Assembly (NCBI RefSeq): GCF_014650035.1
Contig: NZ_BMUE01000016.1
Location: forward strand, 1-64,000
Reading direction: 5' to 3'
Origin: Streptomyces lucensis JCM 4490
Lineage (GTDB): Bacteria; Actinomycetota; Actinomycetes; Streptomycetales; Streptomycetaceae
Length of the DNA: 64,000 bases
In this document: piece after piece, positions 1 through 9,805 of the stretch
Layout: every line of letters starts with the position of its first letter
Position numbering within the stretch: the stretch's first letter is position 1
Notes under the pieces: generated by a model
Seen by the model: only the letters and a program-made list of their open reading frames with translations
The model's database searches: none
Told to the model about the DNA's origin: nothing
Made by a program: the position numbers and the translations under genes

Positions 1-1
1 C

Positions 2-142
2 GACCAGTGGGGCGTGGAACTCGGCAAGGTCCTCGCCAAACGCGTCGAACCCGCCCTCACCGACGGCGCGGACGTCCCCGGCCTCGACGCCTCGACCAAG
101 GCCCTCGTCGCCAGGTACCGGCAGCTGCGCGGCCGTAGCTGA
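2..142 (+). CDS. pgi: glucose-6-phosphate isomerase, C-terminal end (partial)
   Basis: Only the last 46 codons are inside the window; the gene enters from the left edge and ends at TGA 140-142. The tail begins DQWGVELGKVLAKRVEP, which matches the conserved C-terminal helix of phosphoglucose isomerases (the Q-W-G-V-E-L-G-K motif carries a catalytic lysine). The enzyme interconverts glucose-6-phosphate and fructose-6-phosphate in the cytoplasm. Its position near the pentose-phosphate operon (11.4-18.0 kb) fits the streptomycete pgi paralogue associated with that operon, although about 11 kb of transport genes lie between them here. The identification is secure; the upstream part cannot be judged. 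Confidence 0.88.
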   Translation, partial: DQWGVELGKVLAKRVEPALTDGADVPGLDASTKALVARYRQLRGRS

Positions 143-168
143 CCGTCCCCGAGCCGCGGCTGCCTCGG

Positions 169-209
169 CGCCCCCTCTTGCGCGTGCAGTGCGCCCGCGA
201 GAGGGGGCG
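169..209. terminator. bidirectional terminator between pgi and the ABC permease
   Basis: A perfect 10-bp inverted repeat (CGCCCCCTCT at 169-178, AGAGGGGGCG at 200-209) flanks a 21-nt GC-rich loop. It sits between two convergent genes, so it probably serves both. There is no U-tract, as is usual in Streptomyces. Confidence 0.6.
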
Positions 210-235
210 GGTGTGCGTCCGTCCGCCCGCCGGGC

Positions 236-2557
236 TCAGGCCACCGCGCTCAGCGTGTCCGCCATGCGCCTGCGGGCGGCGCGGGCCGCGGGCAGCGCCG
301 CCAGTCCCGCCGCCCCCAGCACCGCCGCCGTGCCCAGCAGGAGCAGCAGCCCGGGGGAGGGGGACCGGGCGATCCCCGCGCCGATGCCGCTGGAGCTGCC
401 CTCGGCGTCGATCAGCAGGCGGGCCAGCGGCACGCCCAGCGCGGTGGCCGCGACGGCCGCGGCCAGGGCCGTACAGCTCGTCGCCGTGACGGTGATGGCG
501 GTGATCTGCCGCGGGGACATGCCGATCGCCCGCAGCGCCAGCACGTCCCGCTCGCCCTCGCGGACACTGCCGCCGATCGCCGTGAGCAGCTCGACCAGCC
601 CGATGAGGGCCAGGACGGCGATCAGCCCGGCGACGACCGCGCGCAGCGGGGACAGCCCGTCGGCGGGGTTCGTCACGGGGTGCACGTCCAGGTGGCCCCG
701 GCCGGCCGAGGTGAGCGCGGCGGCCACGCGGTGCGGGTCGGCACCGGGACGCAGACGCAGTTCGCAGAAGGCGGGGGACAGCCCCGGATTGTTCTCGCGC
801 AGGGCGTCCAGGGAGGTCGTCACCACCCGGCCGGCGTTCTGCGGTTCGATGCTCCGGCCCACGATGTGCAGGATCTGCGGCCGGTCGCCCACGGTGATCC
901 GCACCCAGTCACCGACCCGCGCGTGCAGCAGGTCCAGCAGTCCTTGGCCGGCCACCGCCTCGTCCGGTCCGCTCGCGGCGCGGCCCTCGGCGAGCGCGTA
1001 CGGGTAGGGCTCGTCCCGGGTGCCGATGCCGCGCAGCGCTACGGTCCCGGTCTGCCCGGGGACCAGCGCGGCCTCCTCCACGCCCGGATAGGCGGCGGCG
1101 ACCCCCGGGTCTCGTGCCGCCAGGGCCCGTACCCCCGCCGGGTCCACGTCGCTGTCGTAGCGCACCGTGAGCGCGGTCGGCAGGCCCATGTGCCCGGGGC
1201 TGTCGTGGAACCGGTCGATGGTGGTCCACGCGCTCAGCGCCACCACGATCAGCACCAGCGGCAGCGTCAGCCGGGCCACCGTCGCGAGGGACCGGCCGCG
1301 TCCCGCGAACGCCCTGTGGCAGCCGAGGACCAGCGCTGCCGGCAGCCGCAGCCCCAGCGCCCGCCGGGTCAGGCCGGTCAGCCGGCCGCCCGCCGGCGCG
1401 GCCGGCCGGGGCACCGGGACCGGAGGCACCCGGCCCGCCCGCCAGGCCGCGAGCCCCGTGGTCAGACCGATGAACAGCACCGCGCCCACCGGTATCAGGA
1501 ACAGCGCCGGGGTGTGCCCGGGCAGTCCCTGCCACACGCCGACGGCGTCCCCGAGCCGCCCCGGGACCCGGCGGCCCAGGGCCTCGGTGAGCGCGGCCGC
1601 GGCCACGGAGCCGAGCAGGGCGTACGCGAGGTGCTGGAGCAGAAAGACCCGTACCACCTGGCCCGGGGTGAAACCGATCGCCTTGAGCACCGACAGGTCC
1701 CGCAGGTGCCCGCGGATGCGGGTCGCGATCGCGCCGTGCACCGCCAGTCCGGCGGCGATCAGGGCGCCGAGACCGAACAGCCCGAGCACCTGCCCCAGCA
1801 GCCGGTTGTCGCCCTGTGCCGCGGAGCGCGCCTGCTGCCAGGTGGAGACCTCGCCGACCGCGCCCGAGCCCAGCGCGGTGACGGCGCGCTGCACCACGTA
1901 GTCCGTGTCGGCCGGATCGTCCAGCCGCAGTCCGATCACCTGGCCGCCGAAGGCGCGCACGGCCGACGGCGGCGCCCACACCAGACCCGGCTGTTCACCC
2001 GGGCTGTAGTGGGGTTCGGCGCTCTCCGCGACGCCCTCGACGGTGAGGGTGCGGGTGGTGCCGGGCAGGGTCAGGGTGTCCCCGGGCTCGGCCAGCAGGG
2101 ACCGGGCCAGGCCGCTCTCCAGCACCACACCGTGCGGCTCGGCCGGGTCCAGCCAGTGACCGGCGGTGAGCAGCGGGCGGCCGACGGCGGGCAGGCCGGG
2201 GGTGCCGCGCAGTTCGACGGAGGCGCGGGTGCCGCGTACGGAGACGGTGGCGGCCTCGGTGCGGTAGGGCCCGGCGACGGAGTCGACGCCGTCCAGCCGG
2301 GCGAGCCTGCGGGCGTCCGCCGAGGGCACGGTGTGGATCCACACGTGGGCCCCGCGTGCCTGCGTGAAGACCCGCTGCCAGGGGTTCGTGGCGTAGCCGA
2401 ACAGGGCGGTGGCCAGCAGCAGCGACGCGACGATGCCGGCGGTGGCCAGCACGAGGAACAGCGCCTCGCCGCGGTGCGTGCGCAGATCGGAGTGCGCCCA
2501 GCGCAGGGTGGCCCGCACGCGTCTCAGCCCCTCGCCCCGCACGGCACCGCCGCGCAC
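236..2557 (-). CDS. FtsX-type ABC transporter permease (double FtsX/MacB-like)
   Basis: This 773-residue integral membrane protein has the layout of large actinobacterial FtsX/LolC-like permeases. It has an N-terminal membrane segment (about residues 30-55), an extracytoplasmic domain, a first FtsX block of helices (about 255-375), a middle segment with another helix near 420-440 and a second extracytoplasmic domain. A final FtsX block follows (about 640-765). Such proteins pair with an MJ0796-type ATPase to export or mechanically transmit signals to lipids, peptides or antibiotics. The ATPase gene ends 52 bp upstream and a PadR regulator precedes it, so this is a three-gene regulated exporter. 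The substrate cannot be told from sequence. Confidence 0.85.
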   Translation of the reverse strand: MRGGAVRGEGLRRVRATLRWAHSDLRTHRGEALFLVLATAGIVASLLLATALFGYATNPWQRVFTQARGAHVWIHTVPSADARRLARLDGVDSVAGPYRTEAATVSVRGTRASVELRGTPGLPAVGRPLLTAGHWLDPAEPHGVVLESGLARSLLAEPGDTLTLPGTTRTLTVEGVAESAEPHYSPGEQPGLVWAPPSAVRAFGGQVIGLRLDDPADTDYVVQRAVTALGSGAVGEVSTWQQARSAAQGDNRLLGQVLGLFGLGALIAAGLAVHGAIATRIRGHLRDLSVLKAIGFTPGQVVRVFLLQHLAYALLGSVAAAALTEALGRRVPGRLGDAVGVWQGLPGHTPALFLIPVGAVLFIGLTTGLAAWRAGRVPPVPVPRPAAPAGGRLTGLTRRALGLRLPAALVLGCHRAFAGRGRSLATVARLTLPLVLIVVALSAWTTIDRFHDSPGHMGLPTALTVRYDSDVDPAGVRALAARDPGVAAAYPGVEEAALVPGQTGTVALRGIGTRDEPYPYALAEGRAASGPDEAVAGQGLLDLLHARVGDWVRITVGDRPQILHIVGRSIEPQNAGRVVTTSLDALRENNPGLSPAFCELRLRPGADPHRVAAALTSAGRGHLDVHPVTNPADGLSPLRAVVAGLIAVLALIGLVELLTAIGGSVREGERDVLALRAIGMSPRQITAITVTATSCTALAAAVAATALGVPLARLLIDAEGSSSGIGAGIARSPSPGLLLLLGTAAVLGAAGLAALPAARAARRRMADTLSAVA

Positions 2558-2609
2558 GCCGTCAGCGCCGCCGGCCGGGCCGCCGGCCGTCCCGCCGCCG
2601 TCCCCGCCA

Positions 2610-3362
2610 TCAGTCCCTCAGCTCCAGCACACCGGATATGCCACCGCGCCGGGAGGGGGCGCCGTCCAGGGCGGCGTCGTCGGCTATGCGGCCGTCGAAG
2701 AAGCTGATCACCCGGTCCGCGGCGCTGGCCAGCCGGGCGTCGTGCGTGACCAGCACGATGGTCTGGCCGCGCCCGTGGAAGCGGGACAGCAGCCGCATCA
2801 CCTCGCGGGTGCCCTTGCTGTCGAGACTGCCCGCGGGCTCGTCCGCGAGCAGCAGCGGCGGATGGTTGACCAGGGCCCGGGCGAGCGCGACCCGCTGCTG
2901 CTCGCCGCCGGACAGCTCGCCGGGCATGCTGCGTTCCTTGCCCTTCAGGCCCAGCTCGGCGAGGAGGGCCTCGCGCTCGGCGCGTGCCTTCTTCGGCGGG
3001 ACGCCGGCGAGCAGGGCGGGCAGCTCGACGTTGTCGGCTACGGACAGGTCCGACACCAGGTTGAAGAACTGGAAGACGATGCCGATGGCCTTGCGGCGCT
3101 CCACCGCCCAGCGCGCCTCGCCGAAGGAGTCCGTGCACCGGCCGTCCAGCCAGATGCTGCCCTCGTCCGGCCGCTGCAGCCCGCCCAGCAGGTGCAGCAG
3201 CGTCGACTTCCCGGCCCCGGAGGGCCCGGTGATCGCGACGAACTCGCCCGGCGCGACGGCCAGGTCCACCCCGCGCACGGCGTGCGCGGGCGCGCCCTCG
3301 CCGTGGTGGGTCTTCACGAGCCCTTCGGCGCGCAGCAGGGGAGCGGCAGAGCCGTCGCTCAT
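2610..3362 (-). CDS. ABC transporter ATP-binding protein (MacB/LolD-like)
   Basis: This 250-residue ATPase has Walker A GPSGAGKS, signature LSGGEQQR and Walker B LLLADEPAG followed by the D-loop SLDS. It energises the FtsX-type permease encoded just downstream. I place the start at the ATG at 3362 (MSDGSAAPLL), because it overlaps the stop of the PadR gene as ATGA, the usual coupling in this window. An in-frame start 27 nt earlier is possible. The regulator-ATPase-permease order suggests one transcript repressed by its own first gene product. Family assignment is firm, the exported substrate unknown. Confidence 0.88.
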   Translation of the reverse strand: MSDGSAAPLLRAEGLVKTHHGEGAPAHAVRGVDLAVAPGEFVAITGPSGAGKSTLLHLLGGLQRPDEGSIWLDGRCTDSFGEARWAVERRKAIGIVFQFFNLVSDLSVADNVELPALLAGVPPKKARAEREALLAELGLKGKERSMPGELSGGEQQRVALARALVNHPPLLLADEPAGSLDSKGTREVMRLLSRFHGRGQTIVLVTHDARLASAADRVISFFDGRIADDAALDGAPSRRGGISGVLELRD

Positions 3363-3874
3363 TCCAGCTCCTCCAGTTCCTCCTGGCACCGCTCCAGCCA
3401 GTCGAGGTCGGCCTGCAGGTGCAGCATCGCGCCCTCGATCAGCAGATGGGCGATTCGGTTGTCCCGGTTCTCGGCCGCGGCCAGTTTCGAGAGATTGCGC
3501 ATGGTGTTGAGGTACTGGCGCCGCTGCCTGTTGATGAGGGCGATCTGGTCGGCGAGACCGGTCTGCGGGGCGAGGGCGAGCTTCATGAAGAACTCGTCCC
3601 GCACCCGAGGCTCGTCCTCGGTCTCCTCGAACCAGGCGTGCAGCGCCTCCCGCCCGGCGTCGGTGAGGTGGTAGACCTTCTTGTTGGGCCGGCTGGACTG
3701 CTCGACGTCCTCGCCCTCGATCAGTCCCGACTTCTCGAGGCGGCCGAGGGTGACGTAGATCTGGCCGACGTTCGGCTGAGGGTACGCGGAGCCCAGCAGG
3801 AGCTCAAGGTCCTGCTTCAGCTCGTAACCGTGGGCGGCGCCGCGCGCGAGGAGTGCCAGGAGGGGCAGGCGCAC
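3359..3874 (-). CDS. PadR family transcriptional regulator
   Basis: The 171-residue protein begins MRLPLLALLARGAAHGYELKQ and carries the PadR winged-helix core (residues 1-85), including the QIYVTLGRLEKSGLI recognition region. A helical C-terminal domain for dimerisation follows. The start is GTG 3874, with AGGAGG nine bases upstream on the minus strand. It is the first gene of the exporter cluster, and PadR proteins typically repress adjacent efflux genes until a ligand binds. The divergent region contains a short palindrome (3926-3940) that could be its operator. It is divergent from a solute-binding protein gene, which it might also influence. Confidence 0.88.
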   Translation of the reverse strand: MRLPLLALLARGAAHGYELKQDLELLLGSAYPQPNVGQIYVTLGRLEKSGLIEGEDVEQSSRPNKKVYHLTDAGREALHAWFEETEDEPRVRDEFFMKLALAPQTGLADQIALINRQRRQYLNTMRNLSKLAAAENRDNRIAHLLIEGAMLHLQADLDWLERCQEELEELE

Positions 3875-3925
3875 TCGTGCTGTCCTCCTAGTCTGCGTAA
3901 TGTGCTCCAGGCCCTAGTATCGCCC

Positions 3926-3940
3926 ATACCTAACAGGTAT
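3926..3940. promoter_or_regulatory. candidate operator in the padR / solute-binding protein divergent region
   Basis: The sequence ATACCT-AAC-AGGTAT is a perfect 6-bp inverted repeat with a 3-bp centre. It is AT-rich against a GC-rich background and lies about 50 bp upstream of the PadR start and 65 bp upstream of the divergent gene. Autoregulation by PadR is inferred from position only. Confidence 0.45.
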
Positions 3941-4004
3941 ACATGGCCTCTGACTCCCGGGCGAGGGTGCCCGGAGCCGGGTGTACGTGTTCAGGGAGGA
4001 ACCT

Positions 4005-5276
4005 ATGCGGTGGATGCGCGCCGCCGGTAGGGGCCTTCTCGCCCTCGTCGTGATCATGACCGGGTACGTCGCCTCCGGCGCCCGCGCCGGCGAGGGCGCC
4101 GTCCAGGGGCGCGGCCCGCTCACCCTCGCCACGGCCGGCGACCTCACCGGCTACCTCGGCCCGCTGCTCCAGGGCTGGAACCGTACCCACCCCGGCGAGA
4201 AGGTCACGCTGGTCGAGCTGCCGGACTCCGCGGACGAGACCCACGCGCAGATGACCACCGACCTCAGCGGCGGCGACCGCGGCCGCTTCGACGTCCTGAA
4301 CATCGACGTCAACTGGACCTCGGAGTTCGCGGCGGCCGGCTGGATCCGCCCGCTGCCCCGCGACCGCTTCCCGCTGAAGAGCTTCCTGCGGCCGGTCGTG
4401 GACACGGCCACCTACGACGGACGCCTGTACGCCGTCCCCTACGTCACCAACGCCGGGCTGCTGCTGTACCGCAAGGACGTCCTCGACAAGGAGGGCGTGC
4501 CGCCGCCGCGCACCTGGGCCGAGCTGGAGCACGACGCGAAGACCATCGCGCCCAGGTACGGCCTCGGCGGCTACGCGGGCCAGTTCCTGCCCTACGAGGG
4601 CCTCACCGTGAACGCGGCCGAGGCGGTGTACTCGGCGGGCGGCACGATCCTCGGCTCCGAGGGCACCCGGGTCACCGTCGACTCCGCCGCCGCCCGCGAG
4701 GGCATCGGCTTCCTCGCCCGCGGCGTACGGGAGGGCTGGATACCGAAACAGGCACTGACGTACAAGGAGGAGGAGTCCAAGCAGGCGTTCCAGGACGGCA
4801 GGCTGCTCTTCCTGCGCAACTGGCCCTACGCCTACGCCGTCGCCTCCGCCAAGGGCTCGAAGGTCGCCGGGCGGATCGGAGCCGTGCCGCTGCCCGGTCC
4901 CGACGGGCCGGGCCGGAGCGTGCTCGGCGGCTCCAACCTCGCGGTCAACTCCCGTGCCCGGCACCCCGACTCCGCCGCGCGCCTGATCGCCTACCTCACC
5001 AGCGCGCCCGTCCAGCGGCAGGTGCTCACCCGGGGCGCACTGCCCCCCGTGCGCGCCGCGCTGTACGAAGACCCCGCACTGGTGAAGCGCTTCCCCTACC
5101 TGCCGACGCTGCGCGCCGCCGTCGTCACCGCCTCGCCGCGCCCCAAGAGCGCGCACTACGACCAGGTCAGCCTGGTGGTACAGGCGGTCGTGCAGGACGC
5201 GCTCGCCGGGCGTCAGACGCCCGGACAGGCCGTGCGCCGACTGGCGCGCGAGCTCGACGCCATCGCGCGCCGATAA
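4005..5276 (+). CDS. extracellular sugar-binding protein, ABC importer type (orphan)
   Basis: The 423-residue protein has an export signal (MRWMRAAGRGLLALVVIMTGYVASGARA) and a family-1 solute-binding fold with the typical maltose/trehalose-binding features, such as TNAGLLLYRKDVLDKEG near residues 147-163 and EEESKQAFQDGRLLFLRNWPYA near 250-275. I use ATG 4005 with GGGAGGA eight bases before it; an upstream in-frame GTG lacks a Shine-Dalgarno sequence. Unlike AglE downstream, it has no lipobox cysteine, so it looks secreted or N-terminally anchored. No permease gene is adjacent; it may share the AglFG permeases or another transporter. The substrate is probably an oligosaccharide, by context with the alpha-glucosidase. 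Confidence 0.8.
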   Translation: MRWMRAAGRGLLALVVIMTGYVASGARAGEGAVQGRGPLTLATAGDLTGYLGPLLQGWNRTHPGEKVTLVELPDSADETHAQMTTDLSGGDRGRFDVLNIDVNWTSEFAAAGWIRPLPRDRFPLKSFLRPVVDTATYDGRLYAVPYVTNAGLLLYRKDVLDKEGVPPPRTWAELEHDAKTIAPRYGLGGYAGQFLPYEGLTVNAAEAVYSAGGTILGSEGTRVTVDSAAAREGIGFLARGVREGWIPKQALTYKEEESKQAFQDGRLLFLRNWPYAYAVASAKGSKVAGRIGAVPLPGPDGPGRSVLGGSNLAVNSRARHPDSAARLIAYLTSAPVQRQVLTRGALPPVRAALYEDPALVKRFPYLPTLRAAVVTASPRPKSAHYDQVSLVVQAVVQDALAGRQTPGQAVRRLARELDAIARR

Positions 5277-5286
5277 GCCCTCCCTA

Positions 5287-5303
5287 GTTACTTGTTAAGT
5301 AAC
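5287..5303. promoter_or_regulatory. palindrome upstream of the alpha-glucosidase gene (candidate operator)
   Basis: GTTACTT-GTT-AAGTAAC is a perfect 7-bp inverted repeat just after the solute-binding protein stop. It is AT-rich, unlike the GC-rich terminators elsewhere in the window, so an operator for a LacI-, TetR- or MarR-type regulator is more likely than a terminator. The regulator is not identified. Confidence 0.45.
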
Positions 5304-5385
5304 GCCGCCATCACGACTGCTGTCACCTTGGGGTGAAATGCCCTTATTTGAACGGTGGACCGGCCGGTAACGTCTGTTCATCTCA

Positions 5386-5416
5386 TTGACACCCTCAAGC
5401 GACGCCTACCTAACAT
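5386..5416 (+). promoter_or_regulatory. candidate sigma-HrdB-type promoter for the alpha-glucosidase / agl operon
   Basis: A perfect TTGACA (5386-5391) is followed after 17-19 bp by CCTAAC/TAACAT (5409-5416). It lies 40 bp upstream of the TTG start at 5457 and next to an ATGCATGCAT palindrome (5415-5424). The -35 is excellent; the -10 assignment is approximate. Confidence 0.45.
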
Positions 5417-5456
5417 GCATGCATAACAGCCCCTCTTCAGAGACAGGTCCACTGGG

Positions 5457-7079
<1,623 letters not shown>

Positions 7080-7115
7080 TCCACCGTCCACACCCATTTC
7101 CCTGAAGGGACATCG

Positions 7116-8444
7116 ATGATGATGCGACGACGTACCACCCTGCTCACGAGCTGCACCGCGCTCACCCTCGCCCTCGGCGCCACCGCGTGCGGCGGCGACG
7201 ACGTCTCCGCGGGCGGCGGTGACAAGGCACTGAGCGGCCAGACGGTCACCGTGGCCGGCGTCTGGTCCGGCAGCGAGCAGAAGAACTTCCAGAAGGTGCT
7301 GGACGCGTTCAGCGAGAAGACCGGCGCCAAGACCCAGTTCGTCTCCACCGGTGACAACGTCTCCACCGTCGTCGGCAGCAAGATCGAGGGCGGCAACGCG
7401 CCCGACGTCGTGATGGTCCCGCAGGTCGGCGTGCTCCAGCAGTTCGCGAAGAAGGGCTGGCTCAAGCCGCTCTCCGGCACCGCCCGGCAGACCATCGGCG
7501 CCGACTACGCGCCCGTGTGGAAGAAGTACGGCAGCGTCGACGGCACCCTGTACGGCCTCTACTTCAAGGCCGCCCACAAGTCGACCGTCTGGTACAGCCC
7601 CGACGCCCTCGCCCAGGCCGGGGTCAAGGCGCCCAAGACGTACGACGCGCTGCTCAAGGCCGGGCACACCGTCTCCGACTCCGGCCTCGCCGCGTTCTCG
7701 GTCGCCGGACAGGACGGCTGGACCCTCACCGACTGGTTCGAGAACATCTACCTCTCCCAGGCCGGGCCCCAGAAGTACGACGCCCTCGCCGCGCACGAGC
7801 TCAAGTGGACCGACGCGAGCGTGGTCAAGGCCCTCGGCACGCTCGGCAGGCTCTTCAAGGACAAGCAGCTGGTCGCCGGCGGCCAGAAGGAGGCCCTGAA
7901 CACCGACTTCCCCGGCTCGGTGGAGAAGGTGTTCGGGCCCGAGCCCAAGGCGGGCATGGTGTACGAGGGCGACTTCGTCGCCGGTGTCGCCCACGACCAG
8001 TACGGCAAGGCGATCGGCAAGGACGCGGACTTCTTCCCCTTCCCCGCGGTCGACGGCGGCAAGGCCCCGGTGGTCAGCGGCGGTGACGCGGCGGTCGTCC
8101 TCAAGGACGGCAAGAACGCCAAGGCCGGTATGAAGCTCCTCGAGTACCTCGCGACCCCCGAGGCGTCCGCCGTGTGGGCGAAGGCGGGCGGCTTCCTGTC
8201 CCCGAACAAGAAGCTCGACCTCGCCTCCTACGGCGACGACGTCACCCGCGCCACCGCCAAGTCCCTGGTGGGCGCCGGGGACTCGGTCCGCTTCGACATG
8301 TCCGACCAGGCCCCGGCGGCCTTCGGCGGCACCAAGGGCGCCGGCGAGTGGAAGCTGCTGCAGGACTTCCTGCGTGACCCGTCCGACCCGAAGGGCACCG
8401 CGGCCAAGCTCGAAGCCGCGGCGGCCAAGGCCTACCAGGACTGA
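7116..8444 (+). CDS. aglE: alpha-glucoside ABC transporter substrate-binding lipoprotein
   Basis: The 442-residue precursor has a lipoprotein signal ending GATAC|GG, so the mature protein is a diacylglycerol-anchored receptor on the outer face of the membrane. The body is an AglE-like solute-binding protein, with conserved stretches such as VMVPQVGVLQQFAKKG, TLYGLYFKAAHKS and DWFENIYLSQ. Three consecutive ATG codons follow GAAGGGA; the first or second is the likely start. It hands alpha-glucosides (maltose, sucrose, trehalose type) to AglF/AglG. The ATPase is missing here, and streptomycetes usually supply it from the shared MsiK gene elsewhere. Confidence 0.88.
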   Translation: MMMRRRTTLLTSCTALTLALGATACGGDDVSAGGGDKALSGQTVTVAGVWSGSEQKNFQKVLDAFSEKTGAKTQFVSTGDNVSTVVGSKIEGGNAPDVVMVPQVGVLQQFAKKGWLKPLSGTARQTIGADYAPVWKKYGSVDGTLYGLYFKAAHKSTVWYSPDALAQAGVKAPKTYDALLKAGHTVSDSGLAAFSVAGQDGWTLTDWFENIYLSQAGPQKYDALAAHELKWTDASVVKALGTLGRLFKDKQLVAGGQKEALNTDFPGSVEKVFGPEPKAGMVYEGDFVAGVAHDQYGKAIGKDADFFPFPAVDGGKAPVVSGGDAAVVLKDGKNAKAGMKLLEYLATPEASAVWAKAGGFLSPNKKLDLASYGDDVTRATAKSLVGAGDSVRFDMSDQAPAAFGGTKGAGEWKLLQDFLRDPSDPKGTAAKLEAAAAKAYQD

Positions 8445-8452
8445 GCCGCGCC

Positions 8453-9805
8453 ATGTCCGCCACCACACTCGTGAAACAGCAGGCGGGCCCGCGGGCCGCC
8501 GGCCCGGCGCCCGCGCGCCGCGGCCGGCGGCGCGCCCGGCTGATCGCCCTGCTCTTCGTCTTCCCCGCGCTGCTCCTGCTCGGCGCGCTCGTCGTCTACC
8601 CGGTGCTGTTCTCCGTCGGCCGGAGCTTCTTCGACGCATCCGGCACCCGGTTCGTCGGCGGCGACAACTACGCCGAGATGTTCCGCGACCCGGCCACACT
8701 GAAAGCCATCCGCAACACCACCATCTGGGTGGTGGTGGCCCCCGCCCTGCTGACCGGCCTCGGGCTGATCCTGGCCGTGCTGGTGGAGAAGGTCCGCTGG
8801 GCGACCGCCTTCAAGCTGCTGCTGTTCATGCCGATGGCGGTCTCCTTCCTCGCCGCCGGCATCATCTTCCGGCTCGCCTACGACGAGGACCCGGACAAGG
8901 GCGTCCTCAACGCCGCCGTCGTCTCGGTCCACGACGCCTTCAAGGACCCGTCGGCGTACCCGACGGCCCGGGGGCGTCAGGGCGTGCTGACCCAGGGACG
9001 CGACGGCTCCTACGGCACGACCGCCGCGACGGGCCGGACGGTGACGCTGCCCATGGTCGGCGTCCTGCCGGCGGACCTGCCCCGGGACGCGGCGCCGGCG
9101 CACCGGGCGGCCGCCGCCGGGGCCCGCCCCGACGAGCTGCGCGGCGTCGTCTACCTGGACTTCACCCCCGGCGGGGGAGGCAGGCAGGGCGTGGTCGACC
9201 GGCGCGAGAGCGGACTGCCCGGCATGAAGGTCGAGGCGGTACGGGCGGGGAGGACGGTCGCGAGCACGACGACCGCCGCCGACGGGTCCTTCCGCTTCTC
9301 GGGGCTGGACGGCGGCTCGTACGCGGTGCGGCTGCCCGCCGCCAACTTCGCCGCGCCCTACCAGGGGGTCTCCTGGCTCGGACCGACGCTCGTCACCCCG
9401 GCGATCATCGGCGCGTACCTGTGGATCTGGACGGGCTTCGCCATGGTGCTGATCGGCGCGGGCCTGTCGAGCCTGCCCCGGGACGCGCTGGAGGCGGCCC
9501 GGATGGACGGCGCGAACGAGTGGCAGATCTTCCGCCGGATCACCGTCCCGCTGCTCGCGCCCGTACTCACCGTGGTCTTCGTGACCCTCGTGATCAACGT
9601 GATGAAGGTCTTCGACCTCGTCTACATCATCGCGCCGGGACCGGTGCAGGAGGACGCCACCGTCCTCGCGACCCAGATGTGGCTCGTGTCCTTCGGCGGC
9701 GGCAACAACCAGGGTCTCGGCAGCGCCCTCGGAGTGCTCCTGCTGCTCCTGGTCATCCCCGCGATGGTGTTCAACGTCCGCCGTTTCCGAAGGAGTCAGC
9801 GATGA
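8453..9805 (+). CDS. aglF: alpha-glucoside ABC transporter permease with extracytoplasmic insert domain
   Basis: The 450-residue protein is a MalF-type permease: N-terminal helix (about 29-55), helices at about 88-112 and 120-142, then the core with the EAA loop DALEAARMDGANEWQIF and the last helices up to residue 440. About 145 residues (160-305) sit between the third and fourth helices, where the usual sugar permease has only a short loop. Part of this insert (228-296) reads like a carboxypeptidase-regulatory or SdrD B-like beta-sandwich (SGLPGMKVEAVRAG, TTAADGSFRFSGLDGGSYAVRLP). It may contact the AglE lipoprotein, as the unrelated P2 loop of E. coli MalF contacts MalE. It starts eight bases after the aglE stop and overlaps aglG by ATGA. 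Confidence 0.87.
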   Translation: MSATTLVKQQAGPRAAGPAPARRGRRRARLIALLFVFPALLLLGALVVYPVLFSVGRSFFDASGTRFVGGDNYAEMFRDPATLKAIRNTTIWVVVAPALLTGLGLILAVLVEKVRWATAFKLLLFMPMAVSFLAAGIIFRLAYDEDPDKGVLNAAVVSVHDAFKDPSAYPTARGRQGVLTQGRDGSYGTTAATGRTVTLPMVGVLPADLPRDAAPAHRAAAAGARPDELRGVVYLDFTPGGGGRQGVVDRRESGLPGMKVEAVRAGRTVASTTTAADGSFRFSGLDGGSYAVRLPAANFAAPYQGVSWLGPTLVTPAIIGAYLWIWTGFAMVLIGAGLSSLPRDALEAARMDGANEWQIFRRITVPLLAPVLTVVFVTLVINVMKVFDLVYIIAPGPVQEDATVLATQMWLVSFGGGNNQGLGSALGVLLLLLVIPAMVFNVRRFRRSQR

